DNA from: Seriola aureovittata
Lineage: Eukaryota > Chordata > Actinopteri > Carangiformes > Carangidae
DNA: 64,000 nucleotides
NCBI RefSeq assembly: GCF_021018895.1
Contig: NC_079369.1
Span: 4,184,694 to 4,248,693 of the forward strand
Direction of reading: 5' to 3'
Part shown: positions 30,201 through 45,500 of the stretch, piece by piece
Numbering within the stretch: position 1 is the first letter of the stretch
How the letters are laid out: every line of letters begins with the position of its first letter
The notes under the pieces: generated by a model
The model's database searches: none
What the model was told of the DNA's origin: nothing
What the model saw: only the letters and a program-made list of their open reading frames with translations
Position numbers and translations under genes: made by a program

Positions 30201-33200
30201 AGCTAAAATTTGACAGGCAAGTTTGACCAATAAACTGTCTTGACAGTACTGACCAATGAAGAAAGGAAGAGCTGCAGAGTCCAAAATGAAGGATGCTATT
30301 GTTGTTCTCTTGAATAACTTTGTCGAATAAAATGACGTACATTCCTGCGGACAAAATGCCAGGAGGGACTTAATGATGCAGCACAGAGAAAAACAAAAAG
30401 AAACTAGCTACAACAGTTCACCCACAAGTCCTATATGCCCCCCCCCCCCCCCCCCTTTTAGTTAATTTAACATGTAACAACAAGCAAGTTGCTGACCATG
30501 GCTGACACTTTGCTATTACTGGAGGCCAACTCGGCCAGTTTTCATTTCAGAATTTAGGTAAATAGTTCATATGTGTAATCCAGTAATACCGTGTCACTCA
30601 ACCTCCCTGTAGTTGCTGTGGGGTCCAAAACTGGGTGCACTGATGCACACATGCTTTAGGAATCCATTCTACCACAAGTTATTGGACAGCAGAGACTTTC
30701 CTCTGAAAAGCCCAACCCACATTCCCTTTATTCAGTGATGTAAAAGCTATCCTGTGCTCAAACCATTTGGATTCACTATGTTATTTAAAAATGAGCTAAA
30801 AGCAACGTGAAGCACGTCAGTTACCGGTTCCTAGTCAAACACTACATTAGTCAAATTAAATCCATTTTCTCTTTCTTCTTACCTCGTCTACCTTTTGGTG
30901 CCTTTAAAATAAGATGGTTTCATGTGTTGAATAACATACAGGCTTTTCTGTTTTTGCTCTCTCATGAGAAGAGTTCGGTATTCTGTGCATGTATTAATTA
31001 GACTGGCGCACCTGCAGCTTGTGGCAAAGGTAAATCCCTTTGTTGGGAATTGGTAGATGTATGATAGGTTTAAAGCCGTGTGTATTTTGTGTAGCTGTCC
31101 ATGTCCTAACATCTTACTCTACACATTTTATGGCCTTTACATTTCCTACCAGTAGATTCTGTGCTGTTGGTTAGAAAACCAGATTAGATCTGTGTGTATA
31201 AAATGGGATTTCTTTCTGAATTCAAACTTAAATTGTGACCAAAGGAGATTAGTTAAGCTAAACCCAATCTAATTTCAGTTTTGCTCTCCACAGTCATTTG
31301 CATATTCTGTGAGTATAAGATTGGATGATTCACCTTTTACACGTTCACAGATGGGATCATCAAGGATCAACTGATGCATCAGTGTATTTTGATTTTCCTT
31401 TTTTCCGGCATTAAGTAGCTTTTGATAAAGTCTTAATTTCCTTACTACATCATTATTAGCTTTTGATACCAACCTGCCATCTGGCAAATGTTAAAGCACA
31501 AGCAGATAAGAATTCATAATGAATATGGTTGACTCTATGACAGATTGTAATAAAAGAGAGGGGCTGTGACAATTATCGCAGAGACAGAGCGTGAGGGCAT
31601 TTGACAATGTGGCAGGCCTGCACTTGCTAATTGCAAAGCTGCTCGTACATTTCCACTATCTCACCAACCATCAGAATTCCTTTATGTGTAATCACATTTT
31701 TTTTATGTTTCCTCTCTTAAAATGTGACTCTGATGCTTAACTTAGATTGTGTATTTAAAAGGATTTTTATTTAGCGGTTAAATGGAGTTCAGTGATATAT
31801 AACAGAAGACCTATAACACTTTCCCACCTACACATGGTGAGAATGAATCCAAATCGTTCTATTTCACAGCCGTGTCAACTCCTCCCCAGCACCACCTGTC
31901 ATCAGGATTTTTTGCAGCAATATCAGAGGAAACACTTTGGAGATTGTACGAGCTGTGTGCTTTCATCAGTGTCCCTTAATTAAATCTACCTTTCCCCGGG
32001 CTCTTCCATGATCTCTGCAAATAAAATACAGAGTAAACACACCTAATTAAAGAAGTTAAAACACAACCCGACCAGGTTCTGTCTCAGTGTCAGTGGCTGT
32101 CATATCTGCAGAGGCTCTGCAGTGCACTGTAATTCCTCCCCGGCTCACAGTCAGTGCAGGCTAAAATCATGTGTCATTAGTAAATTACACAGGTGCCAGA
32201 ATGAGTTTATCATCTTGAGTATGAAAAGCTTCATAATAACCTAAGGAGGTGCTTCTAAAACGGTCCTATCTTTTAAGCTAAATGAACATGCCACACTGAT
32301 ATGAGATTATCCAGCTTTAGAGCAGACACTGTTGCCCTGAGGCCTGCAGCCAGTTTATGATGCACTATTTTCCTCTAATCTTTTCAACCTCAACAAGCAC
32401 AAGTACAGGGCAAAGGGAAGAAGAGAACAGAGAAAAATGTGTTGTATGGGTGCAAAATCTTACTTTTTTTTTTTTAATGCTGTTTTAACACAATGTTATT
32501 TCCAGAAAAAATCTTGCAGACTAGGTGACGGTGGTGGGAGGGTTTACTGTTGTTAAGTTCCAGTGCGGCGACACAGACAAAATGTTTTATTTAACAACAA
32601 AATTTGCCTCTTTCTTATTAATCTTAAAAATTGATTTTGGATTTGATTTGCTTAACAAAAAGAAATATAGCTGAGAGTTTTTACTGCTCTGGTCAGCGTT
32701 TAGTATTTGCTGTCATCTTGAGTAAAAAAGTTGATTTACTTTACTAAGGAATATACTTTTATATAGCCTACTACATACTTTATTTATATGTCTGCATTCT
32801 ATTGTAAAGTGAATCTAATTATTTGACTACAAATTACTAGGTATGCCCTGTATGTGAATGGGTTGTCACGTTTTTTGTTTTTTTTTTGACACCCTTACAC
32901 TTAAAAATAAATAAATAAATAAATCACAATTGTCATTCAAGTTACCCATTTTCCATTAATCTGTACTCTTAAATATGTCTGCATGGCGAAATTTTGAAGC
33001 ACAGAAAATGTGGCAGACTAATGCGAACAGTATGTTGCTGGTGCTGCAGTTGCTAGCATGGATCTAAAACAAATCCTAATGATTACTGAAATTTGAATAA
33101 TAATAATTAATACATTTAACCGCTTTTGCTGCTCTGTTGCATATTTGAAAAATATTTTTTAAAATCAATAAAAATGAAAGTCTGTAAGCAAAGTAAGTCC

Positions 33201-36131
33201 TTATCCAAAGAAACAAAATCACTAATCAAACAACTAAAAACGAACAAACACCTCTTGTTGCCGACTATAGCTGCCAACTCAAGCTGGAAATACTGTACTG
33301 TGCACTAAATGGGACAGAGGCAGTGGCCAGGATTTTAGAAATACAATGGTCATGAGCGCCCTCAACTCAGATCAAACCATCCGCAGAAAACCAACATGAA
33401 CCCTTTTTTTAATGCTTGGTTTTGTCATATGTTATATTATTTTTTAGCACTTAATTTAGATTTTTTCCATATATGAAGCTCTAAATTCGGTTGGTAGGTA
33501 TATAACTCTGGGGAGTCAATGCTAAAGGGGAAATTTAATTATTATTTTGTACTCAGATTCGAAAATATTGAGTCTAAAAGTCAAATTACACCCAACATGT
33601 GTAAGGTTTTATCTAAAGAATGTAAACTCTCCACATAAAAGCAGCTGATTTACAAAAAGCACTGAGGACACGACCTCAGCGACCTCGATGGCAGCTGTGG
33701 CTCTGAGTTCAAACCAATAACACAACTTGACAAACCTTAACCCGCTACACAGTTCAGCCAACACCTCTGATTGTCCCCACAAGACTTTAAGCTTACACGC
33801 TTCACACAGATACAATTCTTTTAATTACAACTGAATTCATTTAGGTGGTAAAGGTGTTGTGTTTCTTGTGTTCTCATCTCCTGTCTGCCTCTTGGTTTTT
33901 TCGTCTTTATCTGTGACACAATTGGGACAGCTACGTCTACTCTCACCAGTTTCCAGATCAGAACAGAAGATTTTAATGTGAGTCAGCTGTAAGGTTTATA
34001 AATAGATGAGTAGATTAACAAAGTGACTGCCTCTATCTGAGACTGTGTCTTATGAACTCATGTTGGATTAGCAGTCTATAATTTACTCTACAGTCCTATA
34101 GGCCTGGGTGCATATTTCTCTGAGCGACAGTCCGGCAGCTCAAACACTGTCAAACAGAGAGACTGGCATATTTAATCAAGATGAAAAGAGAAAGGGTGGA
34201 ACAGGTGACTGTGAAAGTACCCAGGACATTTACAGGTCAAACATATATTCAGAACTCATGAGACTGATGTTAAATAACTGTCTTATAGCGGGTATGTTGA
34301 AACAAAAGATGTTTGTCCACGAAGTTCATGTCACTTCTTTTTTTTTTTTGTTTTTTGTCGCCAATTATAAATTTAGTCTTAACTAAGCTTCTGTGTAGAC
34401 ATGACTGAGATGAATGGCTGTATTTGGCTGGGTTTGTCAGCAACATCCCCCGGACTTCATTAAGGCTGTCCTACATGTGAAAATACATGTGAAAAAGGTC
34501 TTGGCATATCAATTAAGAAAAAATGCAACAAAGAAGGATGATTTCTTTTTGTACATATAACCTGACGCCACAATATCTGCTACTGCTTCTACTGTACCAC
34601 TGTAGAGTAAACGTTCATGCTGACCAGTCACTCACATTTTCAGGCCTCTGATCCACCACAAAACACAAAAGTTAAAAATACAAAAGAGCAGATTTGTTGG
34701 GGGTTTACATAAGACACAATTCCCCTGTCACCCCCTCTTGACCACAGCTGATAAAAACACTACAGGTTTGAATTATCATGTAATCTTATCATGCAGATAA
34801 CGCACGTAAAGGGAGTGGATTACACTTACTGCATTTACACTGTATTTGCAGAAACATATAAAACATATGATCTATTATGTCGTACATTATTATAGATTGA
34901 ACTACCCAACAGTAACACTTACATAACTACTACAACACGTCAATAATAATAACTAAATGAAATTATATTTAAAACAGTAAAAAGGGGACATTCTGTATGA
35001 GTACTTTTATTTTTTAAACTCCTTCCATAAATGCCAATAAAAAAATACAGATTTACATCTACATTAATATACATTTACATCCCCGTTTACTACAGAATGC
35101 AATGTCATGAAGTTGCAGTTATACGATTCTGCAAAGGGCTTTTAATATGAAATGACTCCACAGGAAGTGGCGACACGGGCCGACACCCAGCCGGGGAGAG
35201 AAATGAAGAGGAAAAGAAAGAAGAAAGAAAACGACAGATTTAATTAGCAAACATTAAGTCAGATTTTACAGTTTAAATGAACATCTGCAATGTATTCTCT
35301 ATTGATGTTAATAGCCAACTTATTATAAGTAATAATATATCCTGAAATAATGGTACAGCTAATGTTAGATAGGTAATGCTAGCGTTAGCAAACTCAGTGA
35401 ATCATAATACTGGTAACTTAAACGTCTGTAAAATAAACTCCACCCATGGCTCTGCCACACTGGTCATGGTAAGTATTCATCTACACCGAGTCATGCAATT
35501 CAGTGTATTTCAGTATTATATTGCATTACATTATTTGAACAATGACCAATGCTCTGTAAGCAGTGGGTCAGAGAGGTATTATGTATGAACAAATTGAGGT
35601 CAATAAATATGTTCTAAAGTTTGTTTTGCAGTCAAGTGTCACTTAAGTTCATATTTTTTAATTACCTACTGATAATCAATCCAACTGCCAGTGCACTACA
35701 TGTGAGCACCACCCAGGTATAACCACACCCACCCCCCGCTGAAAAGAATGTCCTTGAGGAAACACTGTGCAGATCAAGTAAACGCTACAAAATGTCTGTC
35801 TGAATAGCAATTTATGTGTAAAAAGTTGTTTCCAACCTAAAGACGAACAAATGTACTTCAGCCTGTAAACGTGTTTGTCAGTCTACTGCACTTCCACTTG
35901 TGAGGCCTGTAAGCATGTGACTGTCTGACGCTTATCTCTCCAGGAGTTATAGGAGTTAATGAGAGCAGCTTGACAATGTGAGACTACCTGGAGCCCGGGG
36001 GCCTGTCGGGGAGTGAGTAAACCATTAGCCCTAGCTCCGGGGCAAACGGCTCCTAAAAAGTGAAGAGTTCTGCAACAAAATTTTTATTCCTAAAGTCTGC
36101 ATGCATAGACTGATACTGTGTTGATATTTAC

Positions 36132-36171
<40 letters not shown>

Positions 36172-38199
36172 TCTGCCGATATATAATGCTGTGAACTGTC
36201 GGAAACCTGAAGCCACGACCGGTCAAAACAGGCCAGAGATACAACACTGACATACAGTAATCCCTGCAACCAACACACATGCACTGGCTTTTTTAGAAAG
36301 GGGGAGAGAGTTGATACAGACAAGAGTAATGAGTCTCTCCACCTGTAACATGATTCTGTCTTTAGAAGCAGGCCTGAGGATGGGTGGGTGTACCCACCCC
36401 TTAGTCCTCCCAGTTGGACACCACTATTCTGCAGCTCATTGTCTTCGTGTGATGGGTCAAGAAGATAAATCCTCTTACCGCTCTGGTTTTGCAAACAGCC
36501 ACAGAAAAATGATAGCCCTGGGAGCATATTTTTGGCATCATATAAATAAGAAATGGAAAAAAAAAAAGAGAAATTATACTCCCGAGTGAATTATCTGGTT
36601 TGCAAGCCATGTAGGGATCTGCAATCACAGGCACCAAACCAGGATACCAAACCATGTTGGTAACATTTGATTTTCTATTAGTATTTAATTATTTATTATT
36701 ATTTTATTTATTTATTATCTTATTATTTAGCATTTATAAGCAGTGTATAAACAATAAATAAATTACCACTACAACACACTTAATTGTAAACAGTTGACCG
36801 TCTGTCATGTTCATCCCAAACCAGCTCTAATCATCAGTTTCTTAACCCCTGAAAAAAGGCCTGTTATGATTTTTTACTTCGGTTCAGTTTACCACTTAAC
36901 CTCCTTTTGTATTTCCACTATTTTATTAAAAATATTCTGGTGATCCTCATTTGCGTTTATTTATTTCTCATTTTATTCTGAATTACGTAGTTGAAATTTT
37001 GACCAGGACAGTATAGTCTGTTATAAACCATTTATTGTTAATCTACTGTTTACGAATGGTGTATAAGGGGAGTTAAAAATGAAGTGTGAAGTCTAACTGT
37101 AAAAATCTTATAAACCAAGTGCCATTCTTATGGTAAGAAGTTTGAGCTAAGTGGAATGTTGAGTTAAACTTTCCAAATCTTAAATCTACAAAGGTGGTGG
37201 ATCACTGCACCTTGGGTTCTGTTGAGTATATTACAATTACACTAAAATATTATACACTAAAATGAAATAATTTCAAATATGGAGGTGATTTATTACATTA
37301 GCGGCGAGCAGTTGAGACCAGCACAAAGGGAGATTGTATGAAGTTTATAGTGATGAAATAGTCAAATTTATTATCTTGACAGCTGGATATTCCAATTTCT
37401 TTGCCACTGAGCCATGTAGATTTTCCAGAGTGCAAACACGTTTAAGTACTTCTTCAGAGTCAATTAAATCAGATACTAGTTAAATTACCATTTTTATTAA
37501 CCTACAGGTTCACATTTCTGTAATTTTAATCACTATTGAAAGACTATTAGAACAGCTTTCCTATGAAGACAGAACTAAGGGTCATTTAGAGAGCGACAGA
37601 ATTAATCACACAATGTCACTTCAAATCTACCTTTCAATTCACTTTAAAGCTTGCTCTAAGATTTACATGTGCATGGGGAATTATCTGTGGTACGTTAAAG
37701 GAGAGATCAGGAGTGGCGATGGGCTGCACCCACCTAAAGCTGTAGGGAACTTGAGCATCACACCTGAGCCGAAGTAAGATTATTAAAATGAAGGTTGTAC
37801 AGTTTTTCAGAAGGCTTAGAGCAGGGTCGTTAAACATCCAAAGTTCAACAACTGTCAATATTATGCTACAAATCATTTTCCATTTCCCCCCCGTACCTGT
37901 GGAGTTTCCTCTCCCGCCTCCACTGTGTGTGGTGTGAGCGAGCCTCTGGAGTGTGGACGGTAAATAATATACCAAGAGAACGTTAACCTTAAGTTGTGGT
38001 GTTAAGATGCAACCTCAATTAACAAGAGTAAATAATCCTTGTGATTACTTTTAGCTGGCCTTTATCTCGTACATAACCTAATTAAATGGACCATCTAAAC
38101 ATAAAACCACAACTAATCAAGAGCTTTGCTGAGGCATTGCAGTATGGATGTGTGGGATTTTAAAAACACACCCACGCATGTGTGAGCGTCCATGCGTCC

Positions 38200-38254
<55 letters not shown>

Positions 38255-39468
38255 TTAGTTTGAAGAGACTTAATGGATAATAAATAGTTTTTGTTTCAGA
38301 ATAACTTCTCACAAATCAGTTAATTAAATGTACAAGGGATTTATTTTAAATATAAAATAATGGGGGGAAATTAAATAAAAAAACAAACAAACTAGTAGTC
38401 TGCCTCTCTAGTTTCCAACTAAATTAATTAAGTCCAATTATTAAGATAGCTAATAAGCAATGTACATTCTCTCCATCTCTGAAGGTTGTTTCATTAATTT
38501 TCCAACAATTAGACTGACCTCATGATGATCATTGAGTCGAGCGAGTTGTGTGTCTGTGGCCTTCAAAATAAACTGAAAAATCAGTTGAAGAGATATACGA
38601 AGTAAACTCTTTTAAACATTACAAGACCACAGGCTATTTGAAGCGGTAAACATGTGCTAGTAGTTTTATAACATTGCTCAGTAGCGCTGCGCAATGCACC
38701 ACAAAATATACCTGCGACGGTTTTATTAGTAACAAACAAATCTAATTTTGTCAAGTTGGTGGGAAATTTATCCAAGTGGCGTTGAGAGTTTGTTCAGATT
38801 CTGCATCATTTTAAAAGACGAAAGAACATGTTCTACTTCTTACAAGTGAAAAAGCTGAATCCATAAGTAATCAGTTCATCACACTCGAGGGTTTTATATT
38901 AATAATTAATTCACATTAGCTAATTAGTAAACTTTAGATAGAAATTGCAGTGAAACTGACATGAATGAGACAGTTTCACTGCTTTCATGACTATTTCCGA
39001 CTTGTGTTACTGTTGTTTTAGTTTACAGTTGAACTGATGTGATAATAATGAAGAAAGGAAAGTGGCAAAATACAATGCAGAGTCTGGAATACAGGAGATT
39101 AATGTCATCAATTGCCATTTTATATAGTATTACCTACCAATGCTAATGTTAAAACATTAAAAGTCTTTGCACATTGTCAACCTCCAAAACTAGCTACTAA
39201 AACAGTTTCTCAGTGGAGAGTTGAACTTTTTCGAGATCTTAGTGCGGTAATATCAGATTTGGTTTCATTGTGTTTGCAGGTTAAAATTGGTTTAAATAGG
39301 CCATAGGAAATTGACTCCATTTAATCTGCAGCATTGAAATGTAGACCGTGTAATCAGTTCTCGTTCACATGTGGGCCAAGATAAGACTGGTTTTATTTAT
39401 GTGTAAATCTATCCTGAGAGGCCTCATTCTTGGCTGTGGCTATAGTAAGCCATGCCTCCAAGCTATAG

Positions 39469-39507
<39 letters not shown>

Positions 39508-42500
39508 TGTGTGTGTGTGGACATAACTGGTCCTTCACTTGGGTCCCCACCCTCTGCCTCAGGATCCTTGTGTAATTGAGAGATGATCTGGGCATCGCAC
39601 ACAAAGCATGGTCACACTGCCTCAGGAAGTGAGCACAATAATCTTTATAACAAGGCGAGGATGCCTCTTCCTCTCACGGTGGAAGTAAGAAAATGTAACT
39701 CAAGGGGGGGATAATATAATTCCTTAAGTGTATTGTTCAATAACAAAAAAAAACAGAGGTCACCTATAAGCAAACTAAATCTGACGTGTATTACACCTCG
39801 GAGCCACAGTCATGTCTGCATATGAACAGTGTATTCTTTGTCTCAGCAAAAGTTGCAGTGTAATGTGATACGTGTGTGTATTCTTAATCATTTGCATCCA
39901 TATCTATTACTTCAGCTCGGTAGTGGCACAATGCATTATGAAGAAAACTTGATTGTGAGTTGTCACCAGAGCCACATTGCCTTTAATTACAGCCTTTGCA
40001 TGGACATATATGCATACAAATGGCTTATTTGAAGAGTGGATGAAAGGGAGTTCATTTGAAAAACTACAACAAAACCATTTGTTCCCACCAAAACAGCAGT
40101 CGCTGTATGACAAACGATGCTTTAGTCTTATGAATAATTCTCAAATTCTAAGCAATCAAGTTTTAAAGATATCGTAAATCCTGTTTAAATGGCCTTATTC
40201 ATTACATGGCAGAGATGGGAGGGATACTAATAAAGCGTTACGTCTGAAATTGTCACCGACTTCATGCGTCGCTAGGAGATGTGCAGCACGGAGCTGATGT
40301 ATGGTGCGACTGACTGTATGGTGATGGAAATGTCGCTGTGGCCTCGTTAGCATTCTGCTGTAACCCTCGGGCAGGGGTGTCAGATTCTCTCAAAATTTAC
40401 AGCTTAGTTTGGAACCAAAAGATTCTGTGCATAATGGCTGTGGGGGCCCTTATAATGAAAATACTGATCCTCACTAGCAAGATCTGCTCTGAGGACAATG
40501 TTGATTAATGAACAGCTACATATGTGAAAGGTTAGCAGTGGTCAAAAGCAGCAAAAACTTGAAATTGAAATATCAGCCATTTGCTGCAGTTTCTGTTAGT
40601 TTTCTTGTATTATTTTAACTCACCGTCGTTGATAAGACGGCTAGGCTTTGGGCCTGCTGCTGAAGGATCAACTGCAGGTAGTCACACACTTTTCTAATGC
40701 CTACAAATCTTTACAATAAGGCCACTATTATATTGTCTCATACTGTCCAACTGTAAGTAGAACACAAAACAAAAACAGCTCAGTCAATACAAACTGTGTC
40801 ACTGCAAACTGATGCTGTGCCCCAAACATTATAAAAAACCCAAAGATACCAAGTGTATATAAAATGATGCACAGGATTTCTACAATACTTGATGGAAAGT
40901 AAAAACTGTACGTCTATTGTGATGCTGATAACCTGGGATGGAAATGATCCTGCACGTAGGGATTTATAGAGCTGTTTCTTGCCACTATACCACTATGAAA
41001 GTGGTATGAAAAGAAAAAGAAAAAGATTTTTATTTTGTTTCGCTGCTAATAAACCCCGAATGTTACACAGACCTCATGTATTTGATGCGGTAAATTAAGT
41101 TAAGTTAAATGAACACAGGCTTTCAAATGTTCTTGCATGTGGTGCTCTCCCGTACTTCTTTAGACGCCTCATTCCTGGAGCACTCTGCTAAGAAGGGTAG
41201 AAAATGTGAATTACAACTAAGCTACTTAACCACAATGAATTAAGGCCGAACATTTGAAAATTTGATACCGAAATTACTGTCATTATGGTGCATTATGTCT
41301 GAGCATAATGATTGCTTTGGCACGGTTTGAAGACAAAGGCAGACTCTGGGGGGAAGTATAGTCAGAGGAAAAGTTGATTTCATGGCTGTTAATGATATGT
41401 GAACTTCAAACCTTAATTTTAGCAGCCATCATTTCCTGCCATCTCACAACTTGTCTTTTGTTAGCTACCTAAACAGTAATGCATCTGCAAATGATTTCTC
41501 TCTCTCTGGACAAAGAGTGAGCCATACCCACAGAGAGCTACTTGTCAGACAGAAAAATAGATCTTTTTTTTTAGGCTCATGCTTAATTTGTAGAGCACGC
41601 TTCAATGCACAACAAATAAGAGGGAACATACTGTACAGGAATGCATAGACTGTTTAAATCTTTCATCACTAATTGATGGTTTTTACAGCAGTAAACATCT
41701 TAAAACCATAAGCATCTTTTAGCAAAAGTAGGAATAGTAAGATCTACTGTCCTTCTGCAGAGCTCTCTTTGGCGTCTGCTGTGTTTTTGTGGGTACAAAG
41801 TTTGCACTAAACGTCTAAGGGTGTTGACAAAGAGATGAATTGCATACCAAGAGCAGGGACCACACAGTAACTGTGACCACGTTTTCCTAACAGCTGTATT
41901 ATCGACCTACCAAAACAGACACGTGGAAAATGGGACAGACTTTGCCTCCAATTTTTGGGACGTTTCCTTGGTTGCAAACAGTGTGGAGACCAACTGGAGC
42001 TGTTATTAATTCTCCATCAGTTTCAGTTTGGCTGCCTGAAAGCCAATTAAAGGAGAACTTAATTGAATCAGCCTCAGTACCCTCCCGAACAGGAACTCAA
42101 ATGAATTGTGCTTGGGGATGGATGGTTGGAAGGGAAAGGAGGCCATGGAGGTTAAATAAAGAGGGTAAAATTACGAAGAGTCCAAGGCTCAATCCCAGTT
42201 CCCGCCCATGGCCCTACCCCTCCATTTTGCACATAGGATATGATGTCCTGTTTCTTCTGGGGATCGAAGGGGTGATGGTCATCATGCCCTCAAAATGGCC
42301 ATGCACACGGAGCATTTTCAGGTGCAGAATACAAATGGAGTATTAGAAGAAAATTCACCGGATAGTTTGCAAAACGAGTAATGAGTCGTGTCCAAGGAAA
42401 AGATTTCTCCTACTGTTTGTAGCTCTGTTCTGAAGGGCTACTACTGAAGGTTGAGGGGGTATTCTTTGCTGGGAATAAAGGTTGCATACTGATCCCGCAA

Positions 42501-45500
42501 TGATGGAAATTAAATCTTGTTTGCAACATTATCCACCCAAACCAGATGCTGTTACTCTTCAGTCTAAACCAGACAGAAATTTCAGCCAAAATTTAGTTTA
42601 GAATTTGGATCAAACACTGCATTTAACCTGAGCTATTACAGTAGGGAAAAACAGGGTACTGTTTGAAAAGAAAACTGAAATTAAAGGTAATGTTTTCTAT
42701 GAAATCAGTCCAGTGAGGTTCTAAACTCTGAGACCACTGCCCCATTTGAGTTTTGACAGTCTGTTCAGTCACCATACTGGACCCATGAAAGAAAGAGTGA
42801 GGCAGCAAAGACACTACAGACGAGTGGAGGACTGTCAGGCTTGACTGCCTACCATTCGGCACACTCTGCCATCACCTATTGTGTTAAGGGTTGTCGAACT
42901 TGTGACAGCCCTAAAACTTAAAAGCATGATGGGTCCTTCCAAATTCTTAAAGTTGTAAAGAGACAGATGTCTTTAATCGCTAACGGTTGGCAATCAGCGC
43001 TATGTGGGCTTGTATCAGTGGTCGAAGGATATATAATTACGAGTATGTCAGCAGCACACCATGAAAGCATGAAAACATGTCTCCTAGCAGACCTGGCTCT
43101 TAAACATTAGTCAACCATTGCCACTGGAAACATCCTCGCCGAGGCTTGAAGACGCTGTTTCCATAAACCGTCTTTTAAAAAGGGGAACTTATTCACAATA
43201 GCTGCAGTATAAATAGTTTATATTTCGTCGAACAAAAGGTTTACGCCAGTTCCACTTTAAAAAAAAAAAATGCCCAAAATTCTAAGAAATAGATAAAAAA
43301 AATAGAGAAATCAACAATATTTGAAGACGTATGAAGAGAAAACAACTTTCTGAGGTTGTGTGTCCATTGTTGAATCGAAATGGTTCCCTACTAAGCAACA
43401 TACACACTTGTGCAAACTCAAACATTCAAACACATGTACTACCTCAAGGCCATGCTCCATTGTCCTGGGAAAGCCATGAGGAGGAATTCCTTTCATGTGT
43501 CATCTCCTGTCACAGTACTGTCCTGACAGAGGCTTAGTGACATGTGAGAGGCCTCGGCAGAATGTCCTGCTTTTAGTCAAATGAAGAGTCTGGCAGCTGC
43601 TGTATTCATCAAAATCAACGGATAATCTGCTTTCCATATAAAATCATGTGATGATTAACATTTTTTTTTTTTTCCAAAGAGGGGGATGGGAGTGTAAATG
43701 CTTGCACCTTTAAGGAGACACTTGAGAGACACGGGGCGGGGAGGGTTGGGAAATGGTGTCAGGAGATTTTAAGTTGCATGAACATGTGTGGAAACTAAGA
43801 TTTCAGGTTACAGTGTTCCTCTGTCTGGACTGACTTCTTTTTTATGATTTGAACTGTCCGCTGTTCTCAAATCATCAGATTTTTTTTTTTGTTAAAATCT
43901 TTTTCAAATACTGTTAATTTATTTGAAGCCAAGAATTACAGTCAATCAAAACCAAAAACTATCCCATATCTAGAATAACAAATCTTATTTTGTTCTTAAC
44001 AATAGAGTAACTAATTTATCATTTGATTTAAAACAACTAATTTACCCCTGAAGGAGTACAATCTGTCACTTATAATGACAGTAAAAAATATGCTCAAAAC
44101 ACTGGAAGAGACATGTTAAAGGTCAGTTTTAAGTTTGTTTGTAAATCAATGTCTAAAATATTATATAGAAATTGGATTTTCCACCACAAAAAAAGAGCAT
44201 AAAATACAGTGACATTTTGTGTATTTTTGTACAGCAGTTACATGGTGAAAAATAGTGATATCCAATTGCATGTTGTGTTTGCTTTTTGTTGCTAAATTCC
44301 AGCCATTATGGCTCAGAAAACATAAAATCATATTTACTTTCCAAACTATAATTTCCTTGACACCTTAAGTATGAATTATATAATAAATTCAAACTGTGAC
44401 AGCTATCCTGGAGACATCCTCTCACTGCTGTAGAGGGCTGCAACATACAAATACCAATAGCCTTTACTGTACATTTGGTGTAGTATAGTTTTTTTTTTTA
44501 ATCTGACGTATTATGATCCACATCCTTCACCTCTCCTCGGCTTGGTACACCCATGTTCGGTCGTACATTACTTTGCTTTTACATTGTGTCTAAACACCAG
44601 CAAAGATGCAGTGACTCAGTTGTTAGGGACAAATTAGATGCAATATAGTTTTCAAAATCCTTTTCAAAAGACAGTGTGTTTAATATCATGCCTGCTGCAT
44701 AATGAAAGTTTGAGGCTGTGCTCCCTCCAGGGTTTGGTTATACAAGAAAATCTGGGAGACACAGACATTTGTGTGTGTATCGTGTCTGCACTTTAAAAAT
44801 TCCCTGAGTACATGCAGTTGGGGGCACCTATATGATACCTTACTTTAAAACTGTGAAATTGCAGTGTGGTAATTTTATACTGCATCACCACCTCAGAGAC
44901 TACTCAGAATAACATTTTTGCTTGCAACAGAAATTCCAGTATTTATCGAAGAAGCACTGATAAAACCACTTCTCCAAATGGTTCAGTCCTCGTCAACCTC
45001 TTTTTGGTTGCCATGGAAAATGACAAACTACCAGAGAAGTCACTGCACATAGAAAGTTAACTTAAAATGGGTTGACATGCTCTGCATCTTTGCTTTTAGT
45101 TTTCAACTTGAGCCTAATTTTCAACATATCACTTGCAATTTGACATTTCAGATATGCATTATAATTTAAAGCAATGAAACAATTCACATAAGAGTGCTCT
45201 CCTTTTGCCATACAATGTCACTGAAATTATGTTTGCTGTCATACAAAACTTGACCTGTGAGCTTGACCCATCACTACAGATCCAAGACACCCACATTAGC
45301 AGAACTTGTCATTTCCTTGTTCTACCGTATACTGCTAATCAAGCTCATTTTCTAATTTGCAGCATTAATTAATATTCAGGAATTCAGGAAATTACAATTA
45401 AAATGTACTACCAGACAACTACTGTAGATGTGAAGTAGCACAACACTGGCAACCTATTTCTTTTAATAACAGTTCTCTATTATACCAATATGGATCCTAC

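Larger units (their letters stand above)
30456..42179. other. Intron 3, 30.5-42.2 kb: no gene
   Basis: Contains the candidate element at 31.5-32.3 kb and the GA, AC and GT microsatellites. The rest is AT-rich DNA without supported coding or RNA features; ATTATTT-rich low-complexity DNA lies at 36670-36730. Confidence 0.5.

Noticed and set aside
36090..36527. 145-codon minus-strand frame
   Set aside because: Much of the product is poly Ser-Leu made by the GA microsatellite.
41930..42346. 138-codon plus-strand frame
   Set aside because: No recognisable domain, and its 3' part runs into a transposon-like C-rich repeat.
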